From Microplitis mediator (Eukaryota; Arthropoda; Insecta; Hymenoptera; Braconidae): DNA of 64,000 nt. The position numbers were made by a program, and so were the translations under genes. Every line of letters begins with the position of its first letter. The stretch's first letter is position 1. The DNA lies in the NCBI RefSeq assembly GCF_029852145.1, contig NC_079975.1:4402001-4466000 (forward strand). The letters are read 5' to 3'. A model generated the notes under the pieces. That model ran no database searches, was not told where the DNA came from, and saw only the letters and a program-made list of their open reading frames with translations. Positions 12,889 to 24,030 of the stretch are shown piece after piece.

Positions 12889-13997
12889 CCTTAAATCCTT
12901 TTTTTTTATATAATTATTACCGAATGAATATTGATGTAATTCATAACTAAATTTATCTATAAGTATTCTTATTTTATATAGTTGTACTATGTAGTCACAA
13001 CTATATGTTCTTTTGTAATAAATGTAATTACTATGTTATAAAATTTGCCATTTGGCCTGTGCCTTGGCATTAATAAACGAAATTCTAAATTCTAAATTCT
13101 ATTTAGTTGTACCAAATATATTTATTTGTCATTAAGAAATATTCAAAAAAAAGCCACAAAAAATTGATTTATTTGGGACAAATATTTATTTTTTCCAGGG
13201 CAAAAATTGAAAATTCATTAGAATTAAAAAAAATCAATTTTACTTTCTATAAAATTTTATAATAAATTTGTCAACTCTATAGAATATTTATACAAAAATT
13301 TCGAAAATTCGCGCAATTTAAAGTGTTTTATTACTGACACTAGAATATTAAATTAAATGAGATTGGATTAATAATTATTTTAATAATTTGATACTCATTT
13401 GGATAAATATTTTCTGGTGTTATATATAGTTGTCATTTACATGAATATTCTGTATGGTTATAACACCTTTCAGTAGTTTAAATAATGTGTAACCGGAAAC
13501 ATTAAATAAATTATCGTTTATCGTCAATTTATTCGCCGTAAGTGATATTCAAAATTATTATTGTGCATTTATTACGATTGACCTTTCGATAAACAATAAA
13601 AGTATACTAATAAAACAGTATATTTGCGTAACATGTAACATTTTACATACTTGTGATATTTATTAAAATCATTTGAAAGTTTCGCAGTATGATTTAAATA
13701 ATTAATTAAAAATAAATGGAGGGGTAGTTTATATTTATTAAAATTTTTCGAATACCCTAATCCGCCCCTCGGTTTCATAAAGAATGTTTATTATTCAGAT
13801 TTAATAATGAGCTCTGAAATACTTATTAAAACTAAATCCAACAAAAATTAAACGGTGAATAAAATTATAATTAAATTTTTCCTTTTATACTGATGTTTGT
13901 AGGAGTAATAAAAAGTAAATAATTAAAAGAGGATCAATGGAAATTTTTTAATAAAATTTACGGAATTTAAACCGTAGAATGAGACGTGAATACTTAC

Positions 13998-14127
13998 TTT
14001 TCCGCAATCCTCTCATTAAGGGCATAACAATTCGTAGGATCTCTAAGTAATGGTCCAGGGTATTATGACACGTGAGGAATTTAATCGGATCTCTGTGACC
14101 CACTTGCCTGCGTTCAGTGGTTCTCAT
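13998..14127 (-). other. Possible unassigned exon, minus strand
   Basis: A 130-bp stretch clearly richer in G/C than its surroundings. On the minus strand it lies between an acceptor-like AAATACAG and a consensus donor GTAAGT at 13,997. One frame is open throughout (43 codons) and begins ATG directly after the acceptor; it contains HRDPIKFLTCHNTLDHYL. I do not recognise the peptide and find no partner exon, so it could be a coding exon of an intronic gene, a non-coding RNA exon, or chance. Confidence 0.3.
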
Positions 14128-14382
14128 CTGTATTTAAACTAAACTATTTATTTTTATCTTTACCTGCTTTATTATATTTTTTTTATCACCTTATAACAAA
14201 GCCAACACTTATGCGTGTAATTAAACACTTTTTTTAACTTTTAAATTTTTATCTTGTCTTCAAAAATTTTTATTAAACGAAAACTTAAATTTTATTCAAC
14301 AAATAAATTTTTTCTACTCAATTTATTATTTACATATAAATAATTTGCATGTTTTAAATTTAAAAAGTAAAAAAAAAATTTT

Positions 14383-14538
14383 ATGACGAACTTGGAGAAA
14401 ATGCCGGAAGTGTTAAGGAAAATGTCGATCCACATTAGACAGCTGTTACCGAAACGTTTGGTTGACAAATGCCGGAAGGTATTTCGATCCACGACAGAGA
14501 AAAGTACAGAAGAAAGAACAGAAAATAAAGAAAAATAA
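14383..14538 (+). other. Possible small ORF, 51 codons
   Basis: ATG at 14,383 opens a frame with charged, non-low-complexity composition (MTNLEKMPEVLRKM, then IRQLLPKRLVDKCRK). It ends in a Glu/Lys/Thr-rich tail and a TAA at 14,536. The ATGCCGGAAG and TCGATCCAC motifs occur twice within it, so part of it may be an imperfect duplication. No homology is recognised, and the A-rich context upstream gives no Kozak support. Confidence 0.2.
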
Positions 14539-15331
14539 AGAGAAATGCAAGGGGAGCAAAAAGACAGGAAAATAAAATGAGAAGAAAAAAAGTTAGACGA
14601 AATGTCCCTGTCGTTGGCCCAGAATTCTGAATTTAGAAGTCTATATATATGTATGTATGTATACATATGTGTATAAGAAGTTCTCATATATATGTTATGA
14701 TATCAAAAACGCATTTCCAACGATTTCCTACGTGGAATATAGAAGATGTTTTATTAACGATAAAAACAATGATTTATGGGTATAATCGTCAAACGGAGAT
14801 GACTTCAATTTATTAAAAATAAAAAAATGTCATTTGAGGGTAGAAAAAAAATTATTTTTATTACTTCTTCATTTTTCATTTCTTATGACACCGGCTGAAT
14901 ATATATATATTATATATTATCAATTTTAATAAATTATATCATTTATTTTATCGTAAAATCTTAAATTTAGTTATGATAATTTTATTTATTTATTTTCTTA
15001 TTTTGATGATCATTTAATTTGAATAGTTAATTTTGAGTTTAAATTCACGTTTTTTGTGTAATTAATCTCATTGTTACTACATAAAATTTAATTTACTAAA
15101 CAGATAGAGTTGCAACATTTCCTAACTAAAATTGTAAAACTTTTAATTAATTTATAAATTAGAAGAGACTGAGGCTCAAGCAGTAATTCGATACATGGAA
15201 AAATTATTCTCGTTTGAAATGCTATGGTGTCATAGTAAAGCTGGAGCATGTTAGCCACCTGCAAAAAATTGAAATAAACCCATGGAAAAATTACTATGGC
15301 CGCAGTAAAATTGGCAGGGTTTATATCTCTA

Positions 15332-15490
15332 ATTCGGCTGCCCAATTTCAAAACACAGTAACTGACAAAAATAAAATTTTTGAAATATGAATCGAATCAT
15401 GTTCAGAAGACTCCACTGGAACTAAAAATACTAAAAAATCGATTTCGAAAAATCTGTCACTTACTGTGTTTTAAAATCGGGCAGCCGAAT
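15332..15490. mobile_element. Nested MITE, ATTCGGCTGCCC termini
   Basis: Inverted ends ATTCGGCTGCCCAATTT and AAATCGGGCAGCCGAAT continue through AAAACACAGTAA and its partner, about 35 bp per arm. It is flanked by TA at 15330-15331 and 15491-15492. It sits inside the older MITE at 15192-16343. Confidence 0.75.
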
Positions 15491-15492
15491 TA

Positions 15493-16199
15493 CCCGTGTA
15501 AAAAAAACTCGTTCCAAAAAGATTCCAAAAAAGTTCCGCATATGGAACTTCTAAACATGAGACAGATTAGAACTTCGAATGGAACTTTTTTGGAACATTA
15601 GTAATTTTGATGGTAAAAAAAAAGTTGTTATGAGCAAATTTAGAGTCAAAAAAGGACGTTCTTGGAACTTTTTTGGAATTTTTTATGGACGTTTTTTTTA
15701 GTTCTATAAAAAATTCAAAAGTAGTGATTTTTGAACTATTTTGGCATGTTTCTGGAATGTCTTTATTCTACAAAAGATGCAAAAGAAGTGATTTTTAAAA
15801 GTTTTTGGAACGCCTTTTTTAGTCTATAAAAAGTCAAAAGTGGTGATTCTGGAACTTTTTTGGAATGTTTTTGGAACATCTACTTTAGTTCTATAATAGG
15901 TTGTAAAGTAACGATTTTTGAACCATTTTTGAATGTTTTTGGAACGTCTTTTTTAGCTTTCGAACAAGGCCAAAAGTGGTGATTATGGAACTTTTTTGGA
16001 ATATCCATTTAAAATTCCAAAAATTTCTAAGAACGTTCTTTTTTGACTCTAAATTCACTCATAAAAACTTTTTATTTACCATCAAAATGACTAACGTTCC
16101 AAAAAAGTTCCATTCGAAGTTCTAATCTGTCTCATGTTTAGAAGTTCCACATGCAGAACTCTTTTGGAATCTTTTTGGAACTAATTTTTTTTACACGGG
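15493..16199. mobile_element. Nested MITE, CCCGTGTAAAA termini
   Basis: Ends CCCGTGTAAAAAAA and TTTTTTTACACGGG are flanked by TA (15491-15492 and 16200-16201). The arms contain GGAACTTCTAAACATGAGAC and its inverted copy near 16,131. The interior has several degenerate copies of TTTTTGGAACTTTTTTGGAA-like units, which gives a chance 73-codon frame. No transposase remains. Confidence 0.75.
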
Positions 16200-16342
16200 T
16201 ACTATAACTATTGTAAATTTTCCTATGGTCGTAGCAATTTTTCCATGTGTTCATTCCAACTTCCGTCAGCTGGTCGAAGTGGGCTATAGCCTATAGGTTT
16301 ACTATGAAAACATCAGATTTCAAACGGAAATAATTTGCCCGT

Positions 16343-16592
16343 ATATGGTGTCATAGTTAAGTCTGACCATGCCGGCCACCTGCAGAAATTGAAATCAACC
16401 CATGGAAAAATTACTATGACCACAGTAAAATTTACAATGGTTACAGTAATTAGAGATATAAACCCTGTCATTTTTACTATGGCCATAGCAATTTTCGCAT
16501 GGGTTTATTTCAATTTCTGCAGGTGGCCAACATCATGGTCCGGCTTTACTATGACACCATAACATTTCAAACAAGAATAATTTCTCCGTGTA
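16343..16592. mobile_element. Palindromic MITE, uninterrupted copy
   Basis: Arms run from TATGGTGTCATAGT to ACTATGACACCATA, and the right end extends to AATAATTTCTCCGTGTA. The left terminal 35 bp appear to be shared with, or lost against, the adjoining copy at 15192-16343. The two copies may be a tandem dimer. A 75-codon frame inside is a by-product of the palindrome. Confidence 0.7.
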
Positions 16593-17800
16593 AACTTTGA
16601 ACCGCTGAGTAAAATTTTTTTATACTTTCGAAGCATGTGTGCATTTGAAAAATTTAGATCTGAAATTTCAAAGCATACTCACAATTATTTTCCGAGTTAA
16701 CAAAAATAATTTCCAAATTATAAACCGATTTACTTAAAAATTCGATATTTTTCTGGCCATTAAAAAATTCAAAAAAAAATTTTAAGCTTCAGAATATCAT
16801 TAAATCTTTGTACAAAAACGGATGTTTCATTCCGAAATGAAATTTTGAATTTCTGTTGTATTTATTCTTTGTAACTTTATCGCGCCCTTTGCTTATAATA
16901 AACGAAAATTTTAACGTTCCTGTTAGTCATAAGACTCTAAAGTAGAGTATGTAATATAATCTAACACCTATTTGAAAAGGGTTAACTCAATTTATTGCAT
17001 ACTTTAAATTGAATCATGTGAATTTCCATCTTCATAAATAAAGTAAAAAGCCTAAATTTAAAATTCAATTTATTTTTTTTATTTGAATATCAAGCAAGTC
17101 GATCTAGAACTAAATCACTATTTTTTATTATAATAGTATACTTTTTATATCAATCCATCTTACTATATGATCTGTAGATTCTGTAGATACGATTTAAAGT
17201 AAGTGTCTCAGCGAAAAATTTCCGAGTTAAGCACTCCTATAAAACTTCGCTGTATGCAATTATTTTATAGATAAAAAATTTATAGCTTTTCTATAAAATT
17301 ATCTAACTTTCAAATTTCAAAAAATAATTTCGACGCTTTTTTTTTCCAAAAAAAATTATTTAGCCAGTCATCAAAATTTGGAATTAAAAAATACAGTTCA
17401 AGTTAAATTAAAATATTAGCTAAAAAAAAAATTTTAACACATGGGACTGATTATGTAGATATCTAATAATTGTACGAAGCGTAATTTTGGTACTCAGGGG
17501 GGTGTTAAAACCAAAGTCAGAGAATACGACTTTAGAGTCTCCTTTGGCGTTGATCGACGTCAGACGTTGTCGAGTAGAATGGCTGGCTATTATCTTGCTT
17601 GAGATTGAGCGAGCGAGACATCGTTTCGTGTGAGTAGAGGGTAGAAGTAGAGGAGGTTAAGGGTGTACACCCGGTGGTGGAAAGTAGACAGAGTATGGGC
17701 AAAGGAGCTGAGAAGGTGTAAGTGTAGAGTAGAGTCTCTAGACTGTTTGAGTATAGATGTGTACAGAAGAGTAGAGATATAGAGTCATATGTATATAGAG

Positions 17801-17889
17801 ACAGAGTATAAAGGGGCAAAAGCGAGCGGGCGGTGGCCCTTGTATTGATTCACTATCCCCTCTACCAAAAACTACCCTCTGCAGGAGTG
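17801..17889 (+). promoter_or_regulatory. Candidate TATA promoter and non-coding first exon
   Basis: TATAAAGG at 17,807 is followed within 20-45 bp by GC-rich sequence (AGCGAGCGGGCGGTGG) and an initiator-like TCACTA. A consensus donor GTAAGT begins at 17,890. Upstream, at 17,520-17,760, GAGCGAGCGAGAC and many AGAG steps resemble GAGA-type promoter DNA. The composition differs sharply from the AT-rich flanks. If real, a capped 5' UTR exon of roughly 40-60 nt could splice forward to the syndecan exons at 32 kb. No ATG lies in the exon. This is inference from sequence signals only. Confidence 0.35.
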
Positions 17890-18820
17890 GTAAGTCACCC
17901 TCTTCATCCCTTTTCACTGGCGTAGAATCTAATGTTTCTTACCATTAAACTCTCTTCTTACTCCTTACAATTTTTTTTTGTCATATTCTTTCATACATTT
18001 TAAATTCACGTAAAAAAAAAATTTATAAAGATTTAATACTGAAAATAAAAATTAAAACATTATTTTTATAACTTTTTACTACTCTAGTTTTGAAGTTGTT
18101 TATAATTTTCAAATTTAATTCAACTTTTTTTTTTAAATAAAAAATATAATTAATGAAGTATTTATATGAATTTTACTTCAGAATTTTATGAGTAAGAATT
18201 TTGATGAAAATTTAAAATAAAAGCTTGTGTGGAATTTTCAATAAGAGTCATAGCTCAAATTCAAATATATCAAGAGATATAATGAAATTGCTAGAGGCCT
18301 TTGAAAATCTAATTGTCTCTGAAATTCTGTTATTCCAATAAGTCTAATGCTGATTGAATTTTATGAGTTGTTATCATTGTTCATAATAGTTTGACTGTAT
18401 TTCAAATACATAACCTAGTTTAATAATTAATTTCGAATTAGATTAAGTTAATAACTACAATAAATCAAATAAATTAGAAACAATATTTTATATTTATTTT
18501 TTGGCTGTTTGGAAATGATTCAAAATTGTGGACAGTTTAATCTTCATAACTTAAACTTTTCAAAGAACATTATTATTGATTTGTATACATATATATAGAT
18601 ATAGATATCTCAATTTGTGAGGTATCATAAATTTTAAGATTACTCTTTCGGAAAGTATTTTATTTTTATCCTTTTAATATATCTATATTTATATTTATAC
18701 TATATATTATCATGACTTTCCACTCAAAATTTATTACTAATGATCATATTTTTATTACAATTTCCCGTGTTAAAAAAATGATTGACAAAGTGTTGACTTT
18801 CTACACTTCAAAATCCGACA

Positions 18821-19148
18821 CAATGACGAACTTTTTCAAAAAATTTGTCAACCTGAAAAAAATGAATTGACTTAATACTAAAAGTGAATTTTTTTGGGTC
18901 TATTGTAAATTTTTTGTGACACTTGAAAATTCAAAATTTTATCCTTTTTTCCCGGGAAAAATACGTTCAGAAAAGGCAGATTTTCAATGATGAACTTTTT
19001 CAAAAAATTTGTCAACTCCTGAAAAAAATGAATTGACTTAATACTAAAAATGAATTTTTTTGGGTCTATTGTAAAATTTTTTTGACACTATTTAAAATTT
19101 TAAATTTTATCGTTTTTTCCCGGGAAAAATACGTTTGGAAAAAGCAAA
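18821..19148. repeat. Two-copy direct tandem duplication, period about 164 bp
   Basis: The segment starting CAATGACGAACTTTTTCAAA at 18,821 is repeated from 18,985 (CAATGATGAACTTTTTCAAA). Both copies carry TGAATTGACTTAATACTAAA and end with TTCCCGGGAAAAATACGTT. Differences are mostly single substitutions and homopolymer length. Confidence 0.85.
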
Positions 19149-20311
19149 TTTCGAATTATTTCTGAACGTTTCTTTTTTTAGTTTTCATAGTATGAAGTCA
19201 GTTATAGATATTCCGTTTGAATTTTCAAAAATTTTAAAAACTTGAAAAAAGTTTGTCGTGTCACATTTTGAAATTTAAAATATTCGATTTTTTTACACAG
19301 AATATTACCAAAATTTCTAAATATTTGTTTTTTGCAGCAATAAATCAATAAGACTATACTGAGATATAAAAAAATAAACTTTATGATAAACAAAGAAACA
19401 AATAAAGTTATAAAAATAAATATCGGTATAGTATTTAAACAGTGACTATAGAACATGAATATTTAAGATTCTCTGACGGTGTAAAATGAGTCTTTTACTA
19501 TTAAATTGACCCGCATATTTAACATCCCTCAACAATTCTATTCAAGTCAATGTACCCCAATTGACATAGCCTGAGGTCAATATAGCATAGTTTATAGTAG
19601 GTAGTCGATTCGTTTGCTTGACAATATCTAGATTGAATGTTCAAGTGCCCACAAGACATTTCTCAAATAAGACAATCTACCACAATACTCGTATATATTT
19701 ATTTCATTAATTGAAAACTATTCAAATTTTTTTTTCACTCATAACAAACTATTTTTTAATCAATTGAATAAGGGGAATATACAGAAGTGAGGATTCATTC
19801 ATTTCGACTTATAAATAATCATGTAGCTTCAAAACTGTAGTTTGTTTTTCATTGTTTGTCTGACTTGGAAGATTTAATAATGAAAAGTATCTCAATTATT
19901 CAGTGAGTTATGTGGACTTTAAAACTAAAAAATGCTTTATCAAGGTTTCCAATTAAGGTTTGCGGCTGGATGAGTTATGCGTTTTTTTAAATTTTAAATT
20001 CTTTGTGGTTAAGTAAAATTTAAATTCCACAATTTAAATTTTTTGAATTAGTTATGAAAGTTTGAAAATAATAAAATAAGTGAAATCCACTTTCAAAATT
20101 TTTTAAAAATACAACATATATTGCACACCTCAAATATATGTTAAGGATGTACTCTGCACTCAGTTGTAAATGTTTGGCATGGTCTTCATTTTAAATGAAA
20201 CATTTCATTATAAGCAAATCTGATACTGATTTAGATTAATAGAATGGATTTTACCGGTTTTCAAATAGTGAATTCGGTTATACATGTAATCACTTTTAAA
20301 TACGTAAAATA

Positions 20312-20525
20312 CAGAGTGATCTCCAGTGAATGAACACGATCAGTAAATAAACATTCAATTTTCGTTTACATCATTTAAATTTTAATCACAATTACATGAA
20401 GAAAATACTTCATTGCTGTTTGATTGACTGCTTTTGGAACTTCATTTCTGATTGCGTTGAATCCTTTTATATTAAAAGATCAAAAAATGTGATCGTTGAT
20501 TCACTGACCCAATTACTCCAGAACA
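20312..20525. repeat. Interspersed repeat shared with 28,270-28,430
   Basis: Begins GTGATCTCCAGTGAATGAAC and shares CATTTAAATTTTAATCACA and the AAAATACTTC-TTGC block with the copy at 28,270. The other end of that copy, GTTCATTTACTAGCG, is an inverted version of the start, so this is probably a MITE family. The spurious 65-codon frame at 20,396 lies within it. Confidence 0.5.
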
Positions 20526-20592
20526 TGACCCTATTAAAACTAATTATTAGAAACAAGATTTTTGCCTCCGAAAAAAATGCTTCAAATGTTTA

Positions 20593-20910
20593 ATATTGCG
20601 GCGAAAATATTGGTCTTAGAAAAAAACTTTTTAAACAAAAGTTGTAGGAAATTTATTTTTATAAAAAAAATGTCTCTTATGATTTTTTTATACGACCAAT
20701 ATTTTCACCGTAATTCCAAAATTGAGATCCATAATGAATTATTAAAATTTTTGTTAATTATAAAAATCTTAATTTTGAAATTACGGTGAAAATATTGGTC
20801 GTATAAAAAAATCATAAGAGACATTTTCTTTAGAAAATAAAATTTCCTACAACTTTTATTTTAAAAATTTTTTTATACGGCCAATATTTCCACTGTAATT
20901 CCAAAATTTT
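20593..20910. repeat. Four-armed fold-back repeat
   Basis: The 20-base motif TTACGGTGAAAATATTGGTC occurs near 20,596 (variant) and 20,778 on one strand, and as its complement near 20,694 and 20,880. ATAAAAAAATCATAAGAGAC also pairs with its inverse. The whole block can fold into one long hairpin centred near 20,740. Confidence 0.75.
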
Positions 20911-22401
20911 ACACCATTAATTATTAATTGTTATTTTTAAATCAAAGCAAAAATCCTCGTCCTACTAATTATAAAAATCCTATTTGTATTCTCATAGTAA
21001 TTATATCGATAAATATTTTGAAAATTTATTGGTTGATTTGCACACGTCGATGTAAAAATTATTATCAATCCTCCGTTGAAATTCAAACGAAAATTTACAT
21101 ACTAGAGTAAATAATTACAATATGTAATTATATTTTTGAATAAAAGATCCTGATTTACATGTCTAGTTATTTTATAATAATTTTTATGATATCAATGTGG
21201 AGAAATGGGATTTATTGATCGATGTTCTATTTGAATTTCTGTATTATGAAAACGCGATTAACGAGATAATTCGTGATGCATGGGCGCAATACTTTTAGTG
21301 TTGGCATTGGATTAGCCTAGATTTCGTATAAAAATCCAATTAAAAATGAATTCAAATCTTTTGGATTTAATTTGTATAATAAAATTCCAAAGTGCACTAT
21401 TGCTTTTAAAAACTTATTTTGAAACCACTGTCAAGTGTAAGCGACCCCAGATGTCAGTCGAAGTACTAAAATTTTTATAGCCATGTCCTATAATTCATGA
21501 ATAAGTTGGCTAGTGATAAAATAGATATTTTGTGAATTTAAATTTTTATTTTTATCTCAACATACATCCGAGGTGTATTTATATTCTTCCCAAACAATTC
21601 TTATTTATACATAAGCAATAAAACTTAACTTACTAAACACTTCTTGAACAAATATTTAATTAAATTGATGTCTTGTCTTCAACAAATTTGCAGTCAATGT
21701 TCTATAATAATGATCATAAAAAATTTATGTTCACATTTTCATAAATATTAAACTTATTGTGAAAACAACTCCAAATATTTCTTTATAAAAATGAATACTA
21801 TATTTTTTACGACCACAATAATAATTTTATAGTTGAAAGTAAAATTAATTGAGGCTTTAAAATAATTTAATGTATATGCACTTGTAAAATAATGGTAATA
21901 ATAATAATGGATAATATAAAAAAAAAGCATTGACGTAGGAGAAAAAGATCTAAGCTTTATTAAGGCCAAGTGTTACCTTTTTACCCTCGACTCTTGAGTT
22001 GTTTCAGCCCTTAAAAATACTTGAGAATATATATAAGAAGGGTTGTAAAAACCAACATAAAAAAATCGTCGAATTCACAATAGTTATAGTTGACAAAAAA
22101 ATAACTCGAGAGTCTAGGCATAAAAATTTATGATCTCTTGTTTAACAGTATAAAAAAAAACATTTTGGGTTCATTGTATGCATATCTAATATATATATGA
22201 ATGAGTATTATAAAATGTATATAAAAGACTATATATATGTATGCGAATTTATATACATTTGTATACCATTCAAATTTGCTTTTGCACACTTATTAGACGT
22301 AATGACCTCTTCATAAAATTAGAGGTTTTCATAATTTATATATAAATATATATATACTGAAAAAAAATTGTGGTTATCGTAACCGTCTAAAGTATTGCTC
22401 G

Positions 22402-23564
22402 TACACTGAGAAAATTAAATTATAGAAACTACTATCAAATTATGGTAAAATTTCTAGCATTAATCCGATAGTAGTGAATATTATCTAGATGATTGTATAA
22501 ATCATCTAGATTGTAATATTCACCATATTTACGATAATTGTTACAATTCTGTATGTTAACTAGAGTTAATTATTATTATTATTTTAAATAGTTATATTTA
22601 TAATTCAGATGGTAACAGCTATCATCAGAAATTATAATTGTTACCATCCTGATAGTAACTGTTATTATCCTGATAGTAAATATTGCCATCCTGATAGTAA
22701 GTTTTACGAAATTTCTTGCAGAAGTAAATATTATCATCCTGATAGTACATATTACCATCCTGATAGTAACTGTTATCATCCTGATGGTAACTGTTATCAT
22801 CCTGATGGTAACTGTTACCATCCTGATAGTAAATATTACCATCCTGATAGTAAATATTACCATCCTGATAGTAACTGTTATCATCCTGATGGTAACTGTT
22901 ACCATCCTGATGGTAACTGTTATCATCCTGATAGTAACTGTTACCATCCTGATAGTAAATATTACCATCCTGATAGTAAATATTACCATCCTGATAGTAA
23001 CTGTTATCATCCTGATGGTAACTGTTACCATCCTGATAGTAAATATTACCATCCTGATAGTAACTGTTACCATCCTGATAGTAAATATTACCATCCTGAT
23101 AGTAAATATTACCATCCTGATAGTAACTGTTATCATCCTGATGGTAACTGTTACCATCCTGATAGTAAATATTACCATCCTGATAGTAACTGTTACCATC
23201 CTGATAGTAAATATTACCATCCTGATAGTAAATATTACCATCCTGATAGTAACTGTTATCATCCTGATGGTAACTGTTATCATCCTGATGGTAACTGTTA
23301 CCATCCTGATAGTAAATATTACCATCCTGATAGTACATATTACCATCCTGATAGTAACTGTTATCATCCTGATAGTAAATATTACCATCCTGATAGTAAC
23401 TGTCACGAAATTTATTGCAGAAGTTATCATCCAATAATTATTAATTCTATTAAAAAAAATTATAACACTAACTATTTTTGCATTGAAAATCGTTCCAATT
23501 ATTCTAGATGATTGGAATTAAAACTTAAGCATAGTAAACACAATTACTTAATTTTCTGAGTGTA
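22402..23564. mobile_element. MITE carrying a 21-bp minisatellite
   Basis: Inverted ends TACACTGAGAAAATTAA and TTAATTTTCTGAGTGTA, with one mismatch over 17 bases. The left arm matches the solo element at 1249-1380. Between the arms lies a minisatellite (22,611-23,420). The start of the right arm (TTCTAGATGATTGGAA) echoes the TCTAGATGATT core of the left arm. TA at both tips suggests TA-targeted insertion. Confidence 0.8.
22611..23420. repeat. 21-bp minisatellite with a 126-bp higher-order period
   Basis: Units are variants of CATCCTGATAGTAAATATTAC and CATCCTGATGGTAACTGTTAT. Because 21 is divisible by 3, frames stay open on both strands for 217-300 codons; these are artefacts, not genes. The GGTAACTGTTACC part of each unit is quasi-palindromic. 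Unit types recur as a block of six: the same order restarts at 22,991, 23,117 and 23,243, a 126-bp higher-order repeat. Confidence 0.92.
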
Positions 23565-23891
23565 GTAAATAATTATCATAACAGTATCGCTAAATTAGCA
23601 ATACTATATTACTGAATTAATTATATTCAATTTTAAATGAAAGTATTGTTAATCTAATCATACTATTTAGTTATGTTTCTCATACTTAATATTGCTAATG
23701 AACGATTCATATAGGTTGCTATTATAGGGATTCAAATTATTAATATACCAATCCGAATTGTAAATATATCAATACGTATTGTTAATGTAGCAATACATAT
23801 TGCCGGAGCAATTATCTATATATAGTTGATTTAACGAAACATTGTATAGGTAATTAGAAACCTAACGTTTACGCAAATAAAGTATTACCAT

Positions 23892-24030
23892 AGTTTGATT
23901 AGCGAGACTTTACGCTCAGATAGTTTCGGTTTTTTACCCCCATCATCTAAGCGCATGTTTTAGGCGCAAAATTTAAAAAGTGGGAGTAAAAACCGAAAAT
24001 ATCCGAATCGCAAAGTCGCGCTAATCAACT
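23892..24030. mobile_element. Short palindromic MITE
   Basis: Left arm AGTTTGATTAGCGAGACTTT and right arm AAGTCGCGCTAATCAACT are inverted copies. The pairing continues through TTTCGGTTTTTTACCCCC and its partner, about 50 bp per arm around a short loop. No frame. Confidence 0.75.

Larger units (their letters stand above)
12889..15191. other. Gene-free region with two GC-elevated patches
   Basis: Mostly AT-rich and unassignable. Two patches with less biased composition, at 13,998-14,127 and 14,383-14,610, are described separately as possible exons. Frames at 13,572-13,778 and 14,292-14,687 on the minus strand have no recognisable domain. Confidence 0.5.
15192..16343. mobile_element. Palindromic MITE split by two later TA insertions
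   Basis: The left arm (15192-15331) and right arm (16200-16343) are inverted copies of each other and match the neighbouring complete copy at 16343-16592. Shared segments include TATGGTGTCATAGT and ACCCATGGAAAAATTACTAT. The copy is interrupted by two back-to-back elements (15332-15490 and 15493-16199), each bounded by TA. Removing both restores a continuous palindrome. Confidence 0.75.
17900..22401. other. Gene-free AT-rich region with repeats
   Basis: No exon could be supported. It contains a two-copy tandem duplication (18,821-19,148), a repeat shared with 28.3 kb (20,312-20,525) and a four-armed fold-back (20,593-20,910). Frames at 19,202, 20,396, 20,562 and 21,754 are AT-driven or fall within repeats. 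Confidence 0.55.

Noticed and set aside
22579..23511. Overlapping long open frames (217-300 codons) on both strands
   Set aside because: They are products of a 21-bp tandem repeat whose period is divisible by 3, so stop-free frames are automatic. The predicted peptides are pure heptad repeats.
22402..23564. CRISPR-like array
   Set aside because: The 21-bp units are contiguous with no unique spacers, and the window is eukaryotic.
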